NCBI RefSeq assembly: GCF_900460065.1
Contig: NZ_UAVD01000012.1
Location: 88,338-152,337 of the forward strand
Length of the DNA: 64,000 nt
Direction of reading: 5' to 3'
DNA from: Streptomyces griseus
GTDB lineage: Bacteria; Actinomycetota; Actinomycetes; Streptomycetales; Streptomycetaceae
Positions 27,762 to 35,962 of the stretch are shown piece after piece. Every line of letters begins with the position of its first letter. Positions within the stretch are counted from its first letter, which is position 1. Made by a program: the position numbers and the translations under genes. The notes beneath the pieces are model-generated. The model saw only the letters and a list, made by a program, of their open reading frames with translations. It had not been told where the DNA came from and did no database searches.

Positions 27762-27913
27762 GACCCCTCCCCGGTCCGATAGTCCGATGGCACTTCAGTG
27801 CGTTCAACGAACAGGTGAGTGGGAGGTCACGGCCGCCCGTTATGCCTGTCCGCGGGAGAGCGGGGCTGTGTAGAGTTGTGGCGTCTTGGTGCGCGCTACG
27901 GGCGTGCGTCCTT

Positions 27914-27989
27914 GCCTCCTTAGCTCAGTCCGGCCCAGAGCGATGTACTTGTAATACATAGGTCGTCGGTTCGAATCCGACAGGAGGCT
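27914..27989 (+). tRNA. tRNA-Thr (anticodon TGT)
   Basis: The acceptor arms GCCTCCT (27914-27920) and AGGAGGC (27982-27988) pair perfectly. The D arm GCTC/GAGC, anticodon stem ATGTA/TACAT around loop CTTGTAA, and T arm GTCGG-TTCGAAT-CCGAC are all intact. The anticodon TGT reads ACA and other threonine codons. The CCA end is not encoded. Confidence 0.96.
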
Positions 27990-27995
27990 CAGCGT

Positions 27996-28030
27996 GAAGC
28001 CCAGGCCAGATTTCTTCTGGCCTGGGCTTC
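27996..28030 (+). terminator. tRNA-Thr terminator
   Basis: A 15-bp perfect stem (27996-28010 with 28016-28030) with a TTTCT loop follows the tRNA by six bases. Confidence 0.85.
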
Positions 28031-28478
28031 TGTCGTCGGTGCGTCGGGCGACGGCGAACGTCGGCTGTGAACGCCCGGCCCTGGTCACCGACCGGCGCCG
28101 GCAGCGGCAGTAGCGGGGGCTTCGCCCGGTGGCCGGCGGGTGCGGCGCTGAGCCCATGAGGCTCACCACGCACCCCGGTTCGTGCTCGTCGTCCCCGTGC
28201 CCGGGGCGCTGCCCGGCGCACCGCCGGAAGGGGCACGGCGCGAACGGGAGCCACCTTTCGAACGCTGCGTATCAGGATCGTCACACCCCTCCTCCGCGCG
28301 CCGTCCCGTTCGCCGTCGCCGCGGTGAAGGGGGTCATCAAGCCGTGGCCGGCCGGTGTCCACGTCCTCGGCGCGGGCGGCCCGGACCGTGGCCACGGGGC
28401 CTTTCCGGGAGGGAGGCGTCGGAGGTGTGCCGCCGGGGTGGAGGAGGGCGGGGTGGGGGCGTCCCGGGGCGGGCGTGT
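28031..28478. other. 450-base stretch without a supported gene
   Basis: No intact gene is seen downstream of the tRNA. On the minus strand near 28350-28400 a short GNAT-like start (VRAARAEDVD) appears but is not followed by a recognisable domain, so it may be a decayed remnant. Confidence 0.35.
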
Positions 28479-28799
28479 TCAGGTGGGGATCGGGGCGCCG
28501 ATGGTCAGCTCGACCTCGGCTTCCTCGGCGGTGAACCCCTTTACGGTCCAGGTGCTGTCGGGGAGGGGCGTGCCGGCCGCGGTGGTGTGGGCGTCGACCG
28601 TGAGGACGGGGCCTGTCGGGGCGTCCGTGCGGAGTTCTGCCGCCGTGGCCGTTCCGTCGGAGAAGCGCAGGTGGACGTCGATCGGCTCCGGAGTTGTCGC
28701 GAAGGCCTCCGGGTGGGGCACGTCCTGGAGGCGGCAGCGCGCGCCGGGGAACAGGTGGGTGTGGGTGCAGAGGGCCAGGTAGGCCCTGGGGTGGGGCAT
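28479..28799 (-). CDS. 106-residue protein of unknown function
   Basis: The ATG at 28799 is preceded by GGAG. The product begins MPHPRAYLALCTHTHLFPGA and later shows alternating strands (IDVHLRFSDGTATAAELRTD, TVKGFTAEEAEVELTIGA), suggesting a small soluble beta-rich protein. No signal peptide or membrane segment is seen. I do not recognise the family. Coding bias is normal for the genome, and it is transcribed toward the tRNA region, divergent from the ribbon-helix-helix gene. Confidence 0.6.
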   Translation of the reverse strand: MPHPRAYLALCTHTHLFPGARCRLQDVPHPEAFATTPEPIDVHLRFSDGTATAAELRTDAPTGPVLTVDAHTTAAGTPLPDSTWTVKGFTAEEAEVELTIGAPIPT

Positions 28800-28946
28800 G
28801 CGGTGCTCCGGGGCGGGGTGGTGGCCGGGTGGTGGGGAGTGGGCGGGCGTTGCCTTGGTGTGCGGCGTCCGGCGTCAGTACATCCGGCTTCGGCTGCGGG
28901 GCGGCGTGTGCCACGCGGGGCGGATCGGTGGATCGGGTGGGGAGCT

Positions 28947-29030
28947 GTGGTGTCACGTGGTGCCGCGTGGTGCCATCTTGTGTCGCTGTGGTGCCAACCG
29001 TGGTTCTTCGGGGTGCCTCTGTGGTGCCGT
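28947..29030 (+). repeat. phased array of about eight 10-11-bp repeats (GTGGTGCC core)
   Basis: Clear copies of GTGGTG(C/T)C start at 28947, 28957, 28967, 28988 and 29021, with a GGGGTGCC copy at 29010 and degenerate copies near 28977 and 28998. The 10-11-base spacing places them on one face of the helix. A further ATGGTGCCAC lies at 29101. They precede a gene with a ribbon-helix-helix-like domain, so an operator or partition-like array is likely. Confidence 0.6.
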
Positions 29031-29130
29031 TGCCGCGCCCCTTGTTGTGACGTTGCAGGTCAGAAGGGGTTCTGTAGATGCTGAGCCAAGGTGGCTCGAC
29101 ATGGTGCCACTCGTGTGCCATCATGGCGTC

Positions 29131-29652
29131 ATGGACCTCACCCCCTACGTCGACAACCTCCGGCGGGAACTCGCCGTCGCCGCGGAAGCCAGCGGTGACG
29201 AAGCCCGCGTCCTGGCCGAGCGGCTCAGTGCTCCCCTGGAGTCCGCCGTCCGGCTGACCCTGCTCAACGTGCTCTCCGCGGCCATGGGCGACGTCACCCG
29301 GGAGCTGGCTCCCGGTTCGGTCGACGTGCGGCTGCGCGGGCTCGATCCCGAGTTCGTGGTGACGCCGCCGCCGGTGCCCGAGCCGGTGCGGGAGGAGCGG
29401 GAGGCCGTGGCTCCCGTGGTGTCCGCGCCGCCGGCCGGGGAGGCCGACGACGGCACCATGGTGCGGATCAACCTCCGTCTCCCCGCCCACCTCAAGGGCC
29501 GCGCCGAGAGCGCCGCGGCGGCGGAGGGCCTGTCGGTCAACGCCTGGCTCGTGCGGGCCGTGTCCACGTCCCTCGACGGCGGAGGGCGCGCGAGCGCCTC
29601 CGGCCGGAGCAGGGACTCGGGCGGTCGCGGCTTCACCGGCTGGGTTCGCTGA
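29131..29652 (+). CDS. ribbon-helix-helix-like protein, HicB/Arc type C-terminus
   Basis: The 173-residue protein has a helical N-terminal domain (DLTPYVDNLRRELAVAAEAS to about residue 70), a Pro/Glu linker, and a C-terminal segment VRINLRLPAHLKGRAESAAA followed by EGLSVNAWLVRAVS. This is the strand-helix-helix pattern of ribbon-helix-helix DNA-binding proteins found in HicB antitoxins and partition proteins. It ends in a Gly/Ser/Arg tail. No Shine-Dalgarno is visible before the ATG, so translation may be leaderless. No toxin partner is adjacent. The repeat array upstream may be its own operator; that is inference. Confidence 0.75.
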   Translation: MDLTPYVDNLRRELAVAAEASGDEARVLAERLSAPLESAVRLTLLNVLSAAMGDVTRELAPGSVDVRLRGLDPEFVVTPPPVPEPVREEREAVAPVVSAPPAGEADDGTMVRINLRLPAHLKGRAESAAAAEGLSVNAWLVRAVSTSLDGGGRASASGRSRDSGGRGFTGWVR

Positions 29653-29797
29653 GCCCGCTTCCGCCCGCCTCCGCCCGCCTCCTGGCGGGCGGGGCTTCAC
29701 CGGCCGCGTTTCACCGGCGGCATTCCACGGCGGATCGCCGATCCGGCCGATGTCACTGATCGTTCATCACTCACCGAGCCAAGAGGACGGGACAGCC

Positions 29798-30688
29798 ATG
29801 CCTTCTTTCGATACTCCCGAGCCGATCTCCGTCGTCATCGAGCTGGACGCCGGCACCGCCCGCATCACCGCGGGCAAGCGCACCGACACGGTCGTCGAGG
29901 TGCTGCCGGGCAACGGGTCCGACCAGGACGACGTACGCGCGGTTCAGCAGACCCAGGTCTCCTGCTCGGGCGGACGCCTCACCGTCAGAACCCCCAAGAA
30001 GCGCTCCCTGTTCGGCAAGCCGGGCACCGTCGTGGTGAGCGTCGAGCTGCCCGCGGGGTCCGAGGTGCGCGGCACCTCCGCCCTGGGCGGCTTCTTCGTC
30101 GAGGGGCCGCTCGGCGAGGTGCGGCTCAAGACCTCGCTCGGCGACGTCCAGGTGGAGGAGGCGGCCCGCGCCGAGCTCAGGACCGACCACGGAGACATCC
30201 GGTTGGTCCGCTCCACCGGGGACGCCGAGGTCATCGGTTCGGGCCGGGTCGAGGTCGGCGCCGTGGCGGGGGCGGCGGTCGTCAAGAACGGCAACGGCGC
30301 GACCGGGATCGACGAGGTCGGCGGCGAGTTGAAGGTCAACGCGGCCAACGGCGACATCTCCGTGGGGCTCGCGCACGGCGACGTCGTCGCCAAGTCCGCC
30401 AACGGGCGCATCGAGATCGAGGTCGCCCGGGCCGGGGTCGACGCGACCTCCTCCAACGGGCGCATCCGCGTCGGCGACGTGACCCGCGGCCGCATCGCTC
30501 TGCGCACCTCCGTCGGCGACCTCGAAGTGGGCATCCACGAGGGCACCGCCGCCTGGCTCGACCTGAATCCGAAGTTCGGCACCGTACGCAACTCGCTCGG
30601 CGCCGCCGCCGGACCCGAGGACTCCGACGAGACCGTCGAGGTGCACGCCCGGAGCGGGACCGGCGACATCATCGTCCGCCGCGCCTGA
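29798..30688 (+). CDS. DUF4097 (toastrack) beta-strand repeat protein
   Basis: The 296-residue protein has no signal peptide and consists of regularly spaced short strands ending in N-G or D-G turns (GEVRLKTSLGDVQVEE, TDHGDIRLVRSTGDAEVIG, KVNAANGDISVGLAHGDVVA, TSSNGRIRVGDVTRGRIALR), the right-handed beta-helix pattern of DUF4097. These proteins are often encoded beside ABC transporters or two-component systems. Here a DrrAB-type exporter follows 278 bases downstream on the same strand. I chose the ATG at 29798, preceded by GAGGACGGGA. The role is unknown; a scaffold or envelope-stress function has been suggested for relatives. Confidence 0.88.
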   Translation: MPSFDTPEPISVVIELDAGTARITAGKRTDTVVEVLPGNGSDQDDVRAVQQTQVSCSGGRLTVRTPKKRSLFGKPGTVVVSVELPAGSEVRGTSALGGFFVEGPLGEVRLKTSLGDVQVEEAARAELRTDHGDIRLVRSTGDAEVIGSGRVEVGAVAGAAVVKNGNGATGIDEVGGELKVNAANGDISVGLAHGDVVAKSANGRIEIEVARAGVDATSSNGRIRVGDVTRGRIALRTSVGDLEVGIHEGTAAWLDLNPKFGTVRNSLGAAAGPEDSDETVEVHARSGTGDIIVRRA

Positions 30689-30740
30689 GCCCGCCGGCCT
30701 GCGGCGCTGAGCCCGCCGCCCCGCCGCCCCACCGCCCCGC

Positions 30741-30932
30741 CGTCCGTCGGTCCCGCCGTGCCTGGGTCCGCCACGCCTGCGCCCGCCACGCCTGCGCCCG
30801 CCGCGCCTCCGTCCGTCGGTCCCGCCGTGGCCGAGTTCGCCGTGCCTGCGCCCGCCGCCCCGCCCCGCCGTGCCTGAGCCCGCCGCCCTTCGTTCCGCTC
30901 GCCCTTCGTTCCGCTCGCCCCTCGTTCCGCCC
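30741..30932. repeat. short direct and tandem repeats between DUF4097 gene and drrA
   Basis: A 20-base segment at 30741-30760 recurs at 30810-30829. A 16-base unit GCCCTTCGTTCCGCTC occurs twice in tandem at 30885-30916, with a third near copy to 30932. They are likely replication-slippage repeats; no coding role is seen. Confidence 0.7.
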
Positions 30933-30966
30933 GCTTCCGATGCACCGCTTGCGAAAGGGAACCAGC

Positions 30967-31974
30967 ATGACTGTCACCCGGGCCTCCGCCCCGCCCGCCG
31001 CCCAGGAGGCGGCGCAGGCGATCACCGCCACCGGACTGCGCAAGTCCTACGGCGACAAGACCGTCCTCGACGGCGTCGACCTCTCGGTGCCCGAGGGCAC
31101 GGTCTTCTCGCTGCTCGGGCCCAACGGTGCGGGCAAGACCACCGTCGTCAAGATCCTCTCCACCCTCATCTCTCCCGGCGCGGGCTCCGGCGGGATCCGC
31201 GTCGGCGGCCATGATCCGGCCGTCGACCCGCAGGCCGTGCGTGCCGCGATCGGTGTCACGGGGCAGTTCTCGGCCGTGGACGGGCTGATCACCGGTGAGG
31301 AGAACATGCTGCTGATGGCGGATCTCCATCACCTGTCCCGGCGCGAGGGGCGGCGCGTGGCCGCCGAGCTCCTGGAGCGTTTCGACCTGGTGGAGGCGGC
31401 GAGGAAGCCCGCCGCGGGCTACTCCGGTGGCATGAAGCGGCGTCTCGACATCGCCATGACCCTGGTCGGATCCCCGCGGATCATCTTCCTGGACGAACCG
31501 ACCACGGGCCTCGACCCGCGCTCCCGCCACACCATGTGGGGGATCATCCGCGAGCTGGTCTCCGGTGGCGTCACCGTCTTCCTCACCACGCAGTACCTGG
31601 AGGAGGCCGACGAACTCGCCGACCGCATCGCCGTACTGAACAACGGGAGGATCGCCGCGGAGGGCACCGCCGAGGAGCTCAAGCGGATCGTCCCCGGCGG
31701 TCATGTGAAGCTCCGCTTCAACGTCCCGGACGCCTACCGGTCCGCCGCCTCCGCGCTGCGTGAAGTCGCCCGGGACGACGAGTCCCTGTCGCTCCAGATC
31801 CCCAGTGACGGCAGCCAGCGCGAACTGCGCTCCCTCCTCGACTGGTTGGACTCGGCCGGTATCGAGGCCGACGAACTGACCGTGCACACGCCCGATCTCG
31901 ACGACGTGTTCTTCGCCCTCACCGGCTCCGGCGTGCCCGCCCGGGACAACCAGCCGAAGGAGGCTGTCCGATGA
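30967..31974 (+). CDS. ABC exporter ATP-binding protein, DrrA type
   Basis: The 335-residue ATPase has Walker A GPNGAGKTT, signature YSGGMKRRLDIA, Walker B RIIFLDEPTTGLD, the H-loop (TTQYLEEADELADRIAVL) and the C-terminal extension with the DrrA-type end TPDLDDVFFALTG. This subfamily powers export of daunorubicin-like drugs and antibiotics through a DrrB permease. Its stop overlaps the permease start by four bases. The ATG at 30967 has GAAAGGGAACC upstream. Confidence 0.93.
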   Translation: MTVTRASAPPAAQEAAQAITATGLRKSYGDKTVLDGVDLSVPEGTVFSLLGPNGAGKTTVVKILSTLISPGAGSGGIRVGGHDPAVDPQAVRAAIGVTGQFSAVDGLITGEENMLLMADLHHLSRREGRRVAAELLERFDLVEAARKPAAGYSGGMKRRLDIAMTLVGSPRIIFLDEPTTGLDPRSRHTMWGIIRELVSGGVTVFLTTQYLEEADELADRIAVLNNGRIAAEGTAEELKRIVPGGHVKLRFNVPDAYRSAASALREVARDDESLSLQIPSDGSQRELRSLLDWLDSAGIEADELTVHTPDLDDVFFALTGSGVPARDNQPKEAVR

Positions 31975-32762
31975 GTTCCCTCTCCCTCGCCGTACGCGAC
32001 ACCACCACCATGCTGCGCCGCAACCTCCTGCACGCCCGGCGCTACCCGTCGCTCACCCTGAACCTGCTCCTCACGCCTGTCATGCTCCTGCTGCTTTTCG
32101 TCTACATCTTCGGCGATGTGATGAGCGCGGGCATCGGCGGCGGGGAGGGCGGCCGGTCCGCGTACATCGCCTACATCGTCCCCGGCATCCTCCTGCTGAC
32201 CGTCGGCTCCACCGTGGTCGGGACCGCCGTGTCCGTCTCCACGGACATGTCCGAGGGCATCATCGCCCGCTTCCGTACGATGGCGATCCACCGCGGTTCG
32301 GTGATCACCGGGCACGTCGTCGGCAGCGTGTTGCAGAGCGTGCTGAGCGTGGTCCTGGTGGGCGCCGTCGCCGTGGCCATCGGCTTCCGCTCCACGGACG
32401 CCACGCTCGTGGAGTGGCTGGCCGCTTTCGGGCTGCTCGTGATCTTCTCCGCCGCCCTCACCTGGGTCGCGGTGGGCATGGGCCTCATCAGCCCGAACGC
32501 GGAGACGGCCAGCAATAACGCCCTGCCGATGGTGCTGCTCCCGATGCTGTCCAGCGCCTTCATCCCGGTGGAGACGATGCCGGGCTGGTTCCGGCCGGTC
32601 GCCGAGTACCAGCCCTTCACCCCGGCCATCGAGACGCTGCGCGGCCTGCTGCTCGGCAGCGAGATCGGCCACAACGGCTGGCTGGCCGTGGGCTGGAGCC
32701 TCGGGCTCGTGGTGCTCGGCTACTTCTGGGCGACCTCGAAGTTCGGCCAGGACCCCCGGTAG
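31971..32762 (+). CDS. ABC-2 type exporter permease, DrrB type
   Basis: The 263-residue protein has six membrane segments. The first is RYPSLTLNLLLTPVMLLLLF, and the ABC-2 motif appears in MLLPMLSSAFIPVETMPGWF before EYQPFTPAIETLRGLLLG, the conserved C-terminal block of DrrB-like permeases. With the coupled ATPase it should form a (DrrA)2(DrrB)2 exporter in the cytoplasmic membrane, giving efflux of a hydrophobic compound or drug resistance. The substrate cannot be told from sequence. Confidence 0.93.
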   Translation: MSSLSLAVRDTTTMLRRNLLHARRYPSLTLNLLLTPVMLLLLFVYIFGDVMSAGIGGGEGGRSAYIAYIVPGILLLTVGSTVVGTAVSVSTDMSEGIIARFRTMAIHRGSVITGHVVGSVLQSVLSVVLVGAVAVAIGFRSTDATLVEWLAAFGLLVIFSAALTWVAVGMGLISPNAETASNNALPMVLLPMLSSAFIPVETMPGWFRPVAEYQPFTPAIETLRGLLLGSEIGHNGWLAVGWSLGLVVLGYFWATSKFGQDPR

Positions 32763-33273
32763 CCGCCCCGCCCGGCCCCCTGCGGCCCGCGCCGACCCCT
32801 CGCGCGGGCCGCTCCGGCGTTCCGGCTCCCGCATTCCCGCTGCCCCGCGTTTCCGCTCCCGCGTTCCCGGGCCGTCGGCACCCGGTACGGAGGCGGGGCC
32901 GGTGTTCGCCGTGCTGACCGGGGGCGTCGTCAAACCGGCCCGGGTGCGGGGCCGGTGGCCCCTTCCCGCCCGGCGCGCCGCCCGAGGGATGCGGAGAAGC
33001 GGTGAGCGTCCGTACCGATTTCTACCGGGGGGTAGGCGGCCCGGGATCCTTGTTATACCTTGCGTCTAACAAGGATCCCGGGCCGGCCGGTGTCCGGTCC
33101 GGCGCGGGCCGTCGCCCCCGGCCCCGGTGATCCGTACAGCACTCAGCACGACCCGACCCCGTACAGCGCGACCCGATTCCGCACAGGGGGAATTCGGATC
33201 CGTCGCGGCGGTCGGCAGCCGTACGCACCTCACCACGATCGAGGATCACGCACTCGACCCAAGGAGCCGCAGC
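32763..33273. other. intergenic region before the diiron oxygenase operon
   Basis: No gene is supported. The first 170 bases are low-complexity repeats of CCGCGTTCCC-type sequence. The rest carries a long inverted repeat (33037-33085) and the AAGGAG ribosome binding site of the oxygenase. Confidence 0.5.
33037..33085. promoter_or_regulatory. 19-bp perfect inverted repeat upstream of the oxygenase operon
   Basis: The arms 33037-33055 (ending CCTTGTTA) and 33067-33085 (starting TAACAAGG) are exactly complementary around an 11-base spacer that includes TATACCT-like sequence at the arm edge. It is either a repressor operator or a terminator after the DrrAB genes; no U-tract follows. Confidence 0.6.
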
Positions 33274-34188
33274 ATGGCCGGCAGCACCGTTCCGTCGAAG
33301 GTCCAGGAGAGCCCCGAGGGCGACGACGTCGCGCGGCGGCTGCTCGGTTCGGCCGCGCAGCTGGCGTACGACCCGGCCACCGAGGTGGACTGGGAGACCC
33401 CGCTGGACAAGGAGTTCCACGGCGCGAGCCCCGAGTGGTGCAGTCTCTACGGGACCGCGTACTGGGGCGAGTTGACCGAGGCGCAGCGCAAGGAGCTGAC
33501 CCGGCAGGAGGCGGCGTCGGTCGCCAGCACCGGGATCTGGTTCGAGATGATCCTCCAGCAGATGGTGCTGCGCGACATCTACATGAAGAACCCGGCGGGC
33601 GCGGAGTTCCAGTGGGCGCTCACCGAGATAGCCGAGGAGTGCCGCCACTCGATCATGTTCGCGCGCGGTGCGCAGAAGCTCGGTGCGCCCCACTACCGGC
33701 CCCGCCGCGCGGTGATGGAGCTGGGCAGGGCCTTCAAGACGCTGGCGTTCGGCGAGGCGGCCTACGCGGCGATCCTGGTCGCCGAGGAGGTGCTCGACGT
33801 GATGCAGCGGGACTGGATGCGCGACGAGCGGGTGGTGCCGTTCGTCCGCACCATCAACAACATCCATGTCGTGGAGGAGTCCCGGCACATGAAGTTCGCC
33901 CGGGACGAGACGCTCAAGCGGCTGGAGGGCGCGGGGTGGGCGCGGCGGCAGATCAACGCGTTCGTCGTCGCCGTCGCCTCGTACTTCATCGTGACCAGCA
34001 TGGTGAACCCGGAGGTCTACCGGAAGGCCGGGCTCGACAAGCGCCGGGCGCTGGCCGCCGCGAAGGCCAACGCGCACCACAAGTCGATGATGCGGTCGAG
34101 CTGTTCGGGGCTGATGGACTTCCTGGCCTCCGCCCGTCTGCTCACCAAGCCCGCCCTCGCGTTCTACAAGCGCGCGAACCTGATCTGA
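33274..34188 (+). CDS. AurF-like diiron oxygenase
   Basis: The 304-residue protein fits the AurF p-aminobenzoate N-oxygenase family. The diiron ligands can be traced: E91 in WFEMIL, E122 and H125 in EECRHSIMF, E171/E172 in VAEEVLDV, and H198, E202 and H205 in NIHVVEESRHMKF, spacings equal to those of AurF. Such enzymes oxidise amines to nitro groups or hydroxylate substrates with O2. The AAGGAG before the ATG at 33274 sets the start. The reductase gene nine bases downstream can supply electrons. Confidence 0.85.
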   Translation: MAGSTVPSKVQESPEGDDVARRLLGSAAQLAYDPATEVDWETPLDKEFHGASPEWCSLYGTAYWGELTEAQRKELTRQEAASVASTGIWFEMILQQMVLRDIYMKNPAGAEFQWALTEIAEECRHSIMFARGAQKLGAPHYRPRRAVMELGRAFKTLAFGEAAYAAILVAEEVLDVMQRDWMRDERVVPFVRTINNIHVVEESRHMKFARDETLKRLEGAGWARRQINAFVVAVASYFIVTSMVNPEVYRKAGLDKRRALAAAKANAHHKSMMRSSCSGLMDFLASARLLTKPALAFYKRANLI

Positions 34189-34197
34189 GCCGGGGCC

Positions 34198-35862
34198 ATG
34201 ACCTACGCCATCACCCAGACCTGCTGCAACGACGCCACCTGTGTGGCCGTGTGCCCGGTCAACTGCATCCACCCGACGCCCGAGGAGCGCGCCTTCGGCA
34301 GTACGGAGATGCTGCACATCGATCCGCGGGCGTGCATCGACTGCGGGGCCTGTGCGGACGCCTGCCCGGTGGACGCGATCTTCCCGGTGGACGCGTTGTC
34401 CGCCGGGCAGCGGGAGTACGCCGACATCAACGCCGCCTACTACGAGGGCGCGGAACCGGCGCCCGAGGTGGCGGGGCCGAACTTCCACGTCTGGGGGGAG
34501 CCGGTCTTCGGGCGCAGCCTGCCGTCCGACTTCGGGCCGCTGCGGGTCGCCGTCGTCGGTACCGGGCCCGCGGGGATGTACGCGGCGCAGGATCTGCTGC
34601 TGCACACCGCGGCCGAGGTGACGCTGATCGACCGGCTGCCGGTGGCCGGCGGACTGGTCCGGTACGGCGTGGCCCCCGATCACCCCGGGACGAAGAAGGT
34701 CGGCGACACCTTCTCCCGCTTCCACGCGCACCCCCGGGTCCGGATGCATCTGGGCATCGAGGTGGGCCGGGACGTCACCGCGCAGGAGCTGGCCGCCCAC
34801 CATGACGCGGTGGTCTACGCGGTCGGCGCCTCCACGGACCGGCGGCTGGGCATCCCCGGTGAGGAAGGGCCCGGGTGCCTGTCGGCCACCTCGTTCGTCG
34901 CCTGGTACAACGCCCACCCGGAGGCGGTCGCGCAGGGCGTCGACCTGTCCGCCGAGCGGGTCGTCGTGGTGGGCAACGGGAACGTGGCCCTCGACGTCGC
35001 CCGGATCCTGGTCGCCGACCCGGAGGCGCTCGCGGGTACGGACATCGCCGCCCACGCGCTGGAGGCCCTGCGGGCGAGCCGGGTGCGGGAGGTGGTGGTG
35101 CTGGGCCGGCGGGGGCCGGGGGACGCCGCGTACACGCGCTCCGAACTCCTCGCGCTGAAGCGGCTGGAGGGCGTGGAGCTGGTGGTGGACGACCACGATC
35201 CGCGTACGGCGGCGGCGATCGACGCGGCCGGGGCGGGCGATCGGGCCGGGCTGCTCCGGGGGCTCGCCCGGGTGCGGACGGCCGCCGTGTCCCCGGGGTC
35301 CGGCCGGGGGGTGGACCGGCGCATCGTGCTCCGCTTCCACTCCGAGACGGTGGAGGTCCTGGCCGACGGGGGCGGGCGGGCGGTACGGGTCACGGACGGC
35401 GGCGGGGGCACGGTGGATCTGGCCGCCGGAATGCTGCTGCGGGCCATCGGCTACCGGGGGTTGCCGGTGCCGGGGCTGCCGTTCGACGAGGCCTCGGGCA
35501 CCGTTCCGCACGAGGGCGGCCGGATCGCCGGGCTGCCCGGCGGCTATGTGGTGGGCTGGATCAAGCGGGGGCCCTCCGGCGGGATCGGCGCGAACCGGAC
35601 CTGCGCGGCCGAGACGGTCGGCACGCTCCTGGCCGACGCGGTCGCCGGGGCCCTGCCCGCTCCGACGGGCGACGCCAAGGCGTTCCGGCGCCTGGTCCGA
35701 CGGCGTAACCGCCGGGTCGTGGACGCGCGGGGGCTGGCCGCGATCGACCGTGCCGAACGGGACCGGGGCCGCCGCGACGGGCGGCCCCGGGTGAAGCTCG
35801 CCACCGTCGAGGAACTGGTCGCGACGGCGCGAGCGGGGCGGGTGCTGAGACTGACCCGGTGA
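34198..35862 (+). CDS. ferredoxin fused to ferredoxin-NADP reductase (FprB-like)
   Basis: The 554-residue protein begins with a two-cluster ferredoxin domain: CCNDATCVAVCPVNC and CIDCGACADACPVDA bind 3Fe-4S/4Fe-4S clusters. From residue 115 it is an adrenodoxin-reductase-type flavoprotein with the FAD motif VVGTGPAGMYAAQDLL and an NADP motif VVVGNGNVALDVARIL. The C-terminal GGYVVGWIKRGPSGGIG is conserved in FprA/FprB. It should move electrons from NADPH to its own cluster domain and on to the oxygenase encoded nine bases upstream. A dedicated fused redox partner beside an AurF-like enzyme suggests a self-contained oxygenation module. Confidence 0.93.
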   Translation: MTYAITQTCCNDATCVAVCPVNCIHPTPEERAFGSTEMLHIDPRACIDCGACADACPVDAIFPVDALSAGQREYADINAAYYEGAEPAPEVAGPNFHVWGEPVFGRSLPSDFGPLRVAVVGTGPAGMYAAQDLLLHTAAEVTLIDRLPVAGGLVRYGVAPDHPGTKKVGDTFSRFHAHPRVRMHLGIEVGRDVTAQELAAHHDAVVYAVGASTDRRLGIPGEEGPGCLSATSFVAWYNAHPEAVAQGVDLSAERVVVVGNGNVALDVARILVADPEALAGTDIAAHALEALRASRVREVVVLGRRGPGDAAYTRSELLALKRLEGVELVVDDHDPRTAAAIDAAGAGDRAGLLRGLARVRTAAVSPGSGRGVDRRIVLRFHSETVEVLADGGGRAVRVTDGGGGTVDLAAGMLLRAIGYRGLPVPGLPFDEASGTVPHEGGRIAGLPGGYVVGWIKRGPSGGIGANRTCAAETVGTLLADAVAGALPAPTGDAKAFRRLVRRRNRRVVDARGLAAIDRAERDRGRRDGRPRVKLATVEELVATARAGRVLRLTR

Positions 35863-35962
35863 CCCGGTGACGGTTCGTCGGGGGCGTCACTCGTGCGAAG
35901 TCCGGCCCGTGCCCCGGTGGTTGAGTCGCCGGGCCACGGGCCGCGCTCCGCGCGGGCGGCGG

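Noticed and set aside
27914..28030. tRNA-Thr as an integrative element attachment site
   Set aside because: No integrase gene and no direct repeat of the tRNA 3' end is seen within the window.
28340..28400. GNAT-like start VRAARAEDVD on the minus strand
   Set aside because: The similarity ends within about 15 residues and stop codons or low-complexity sequence follow; too short to call a pseudogene.
28947..29030. The iteron array considered as a CRISPR array
   Set aside because: Units are 10-11 bp without unique spacers, and no cas genes are present.
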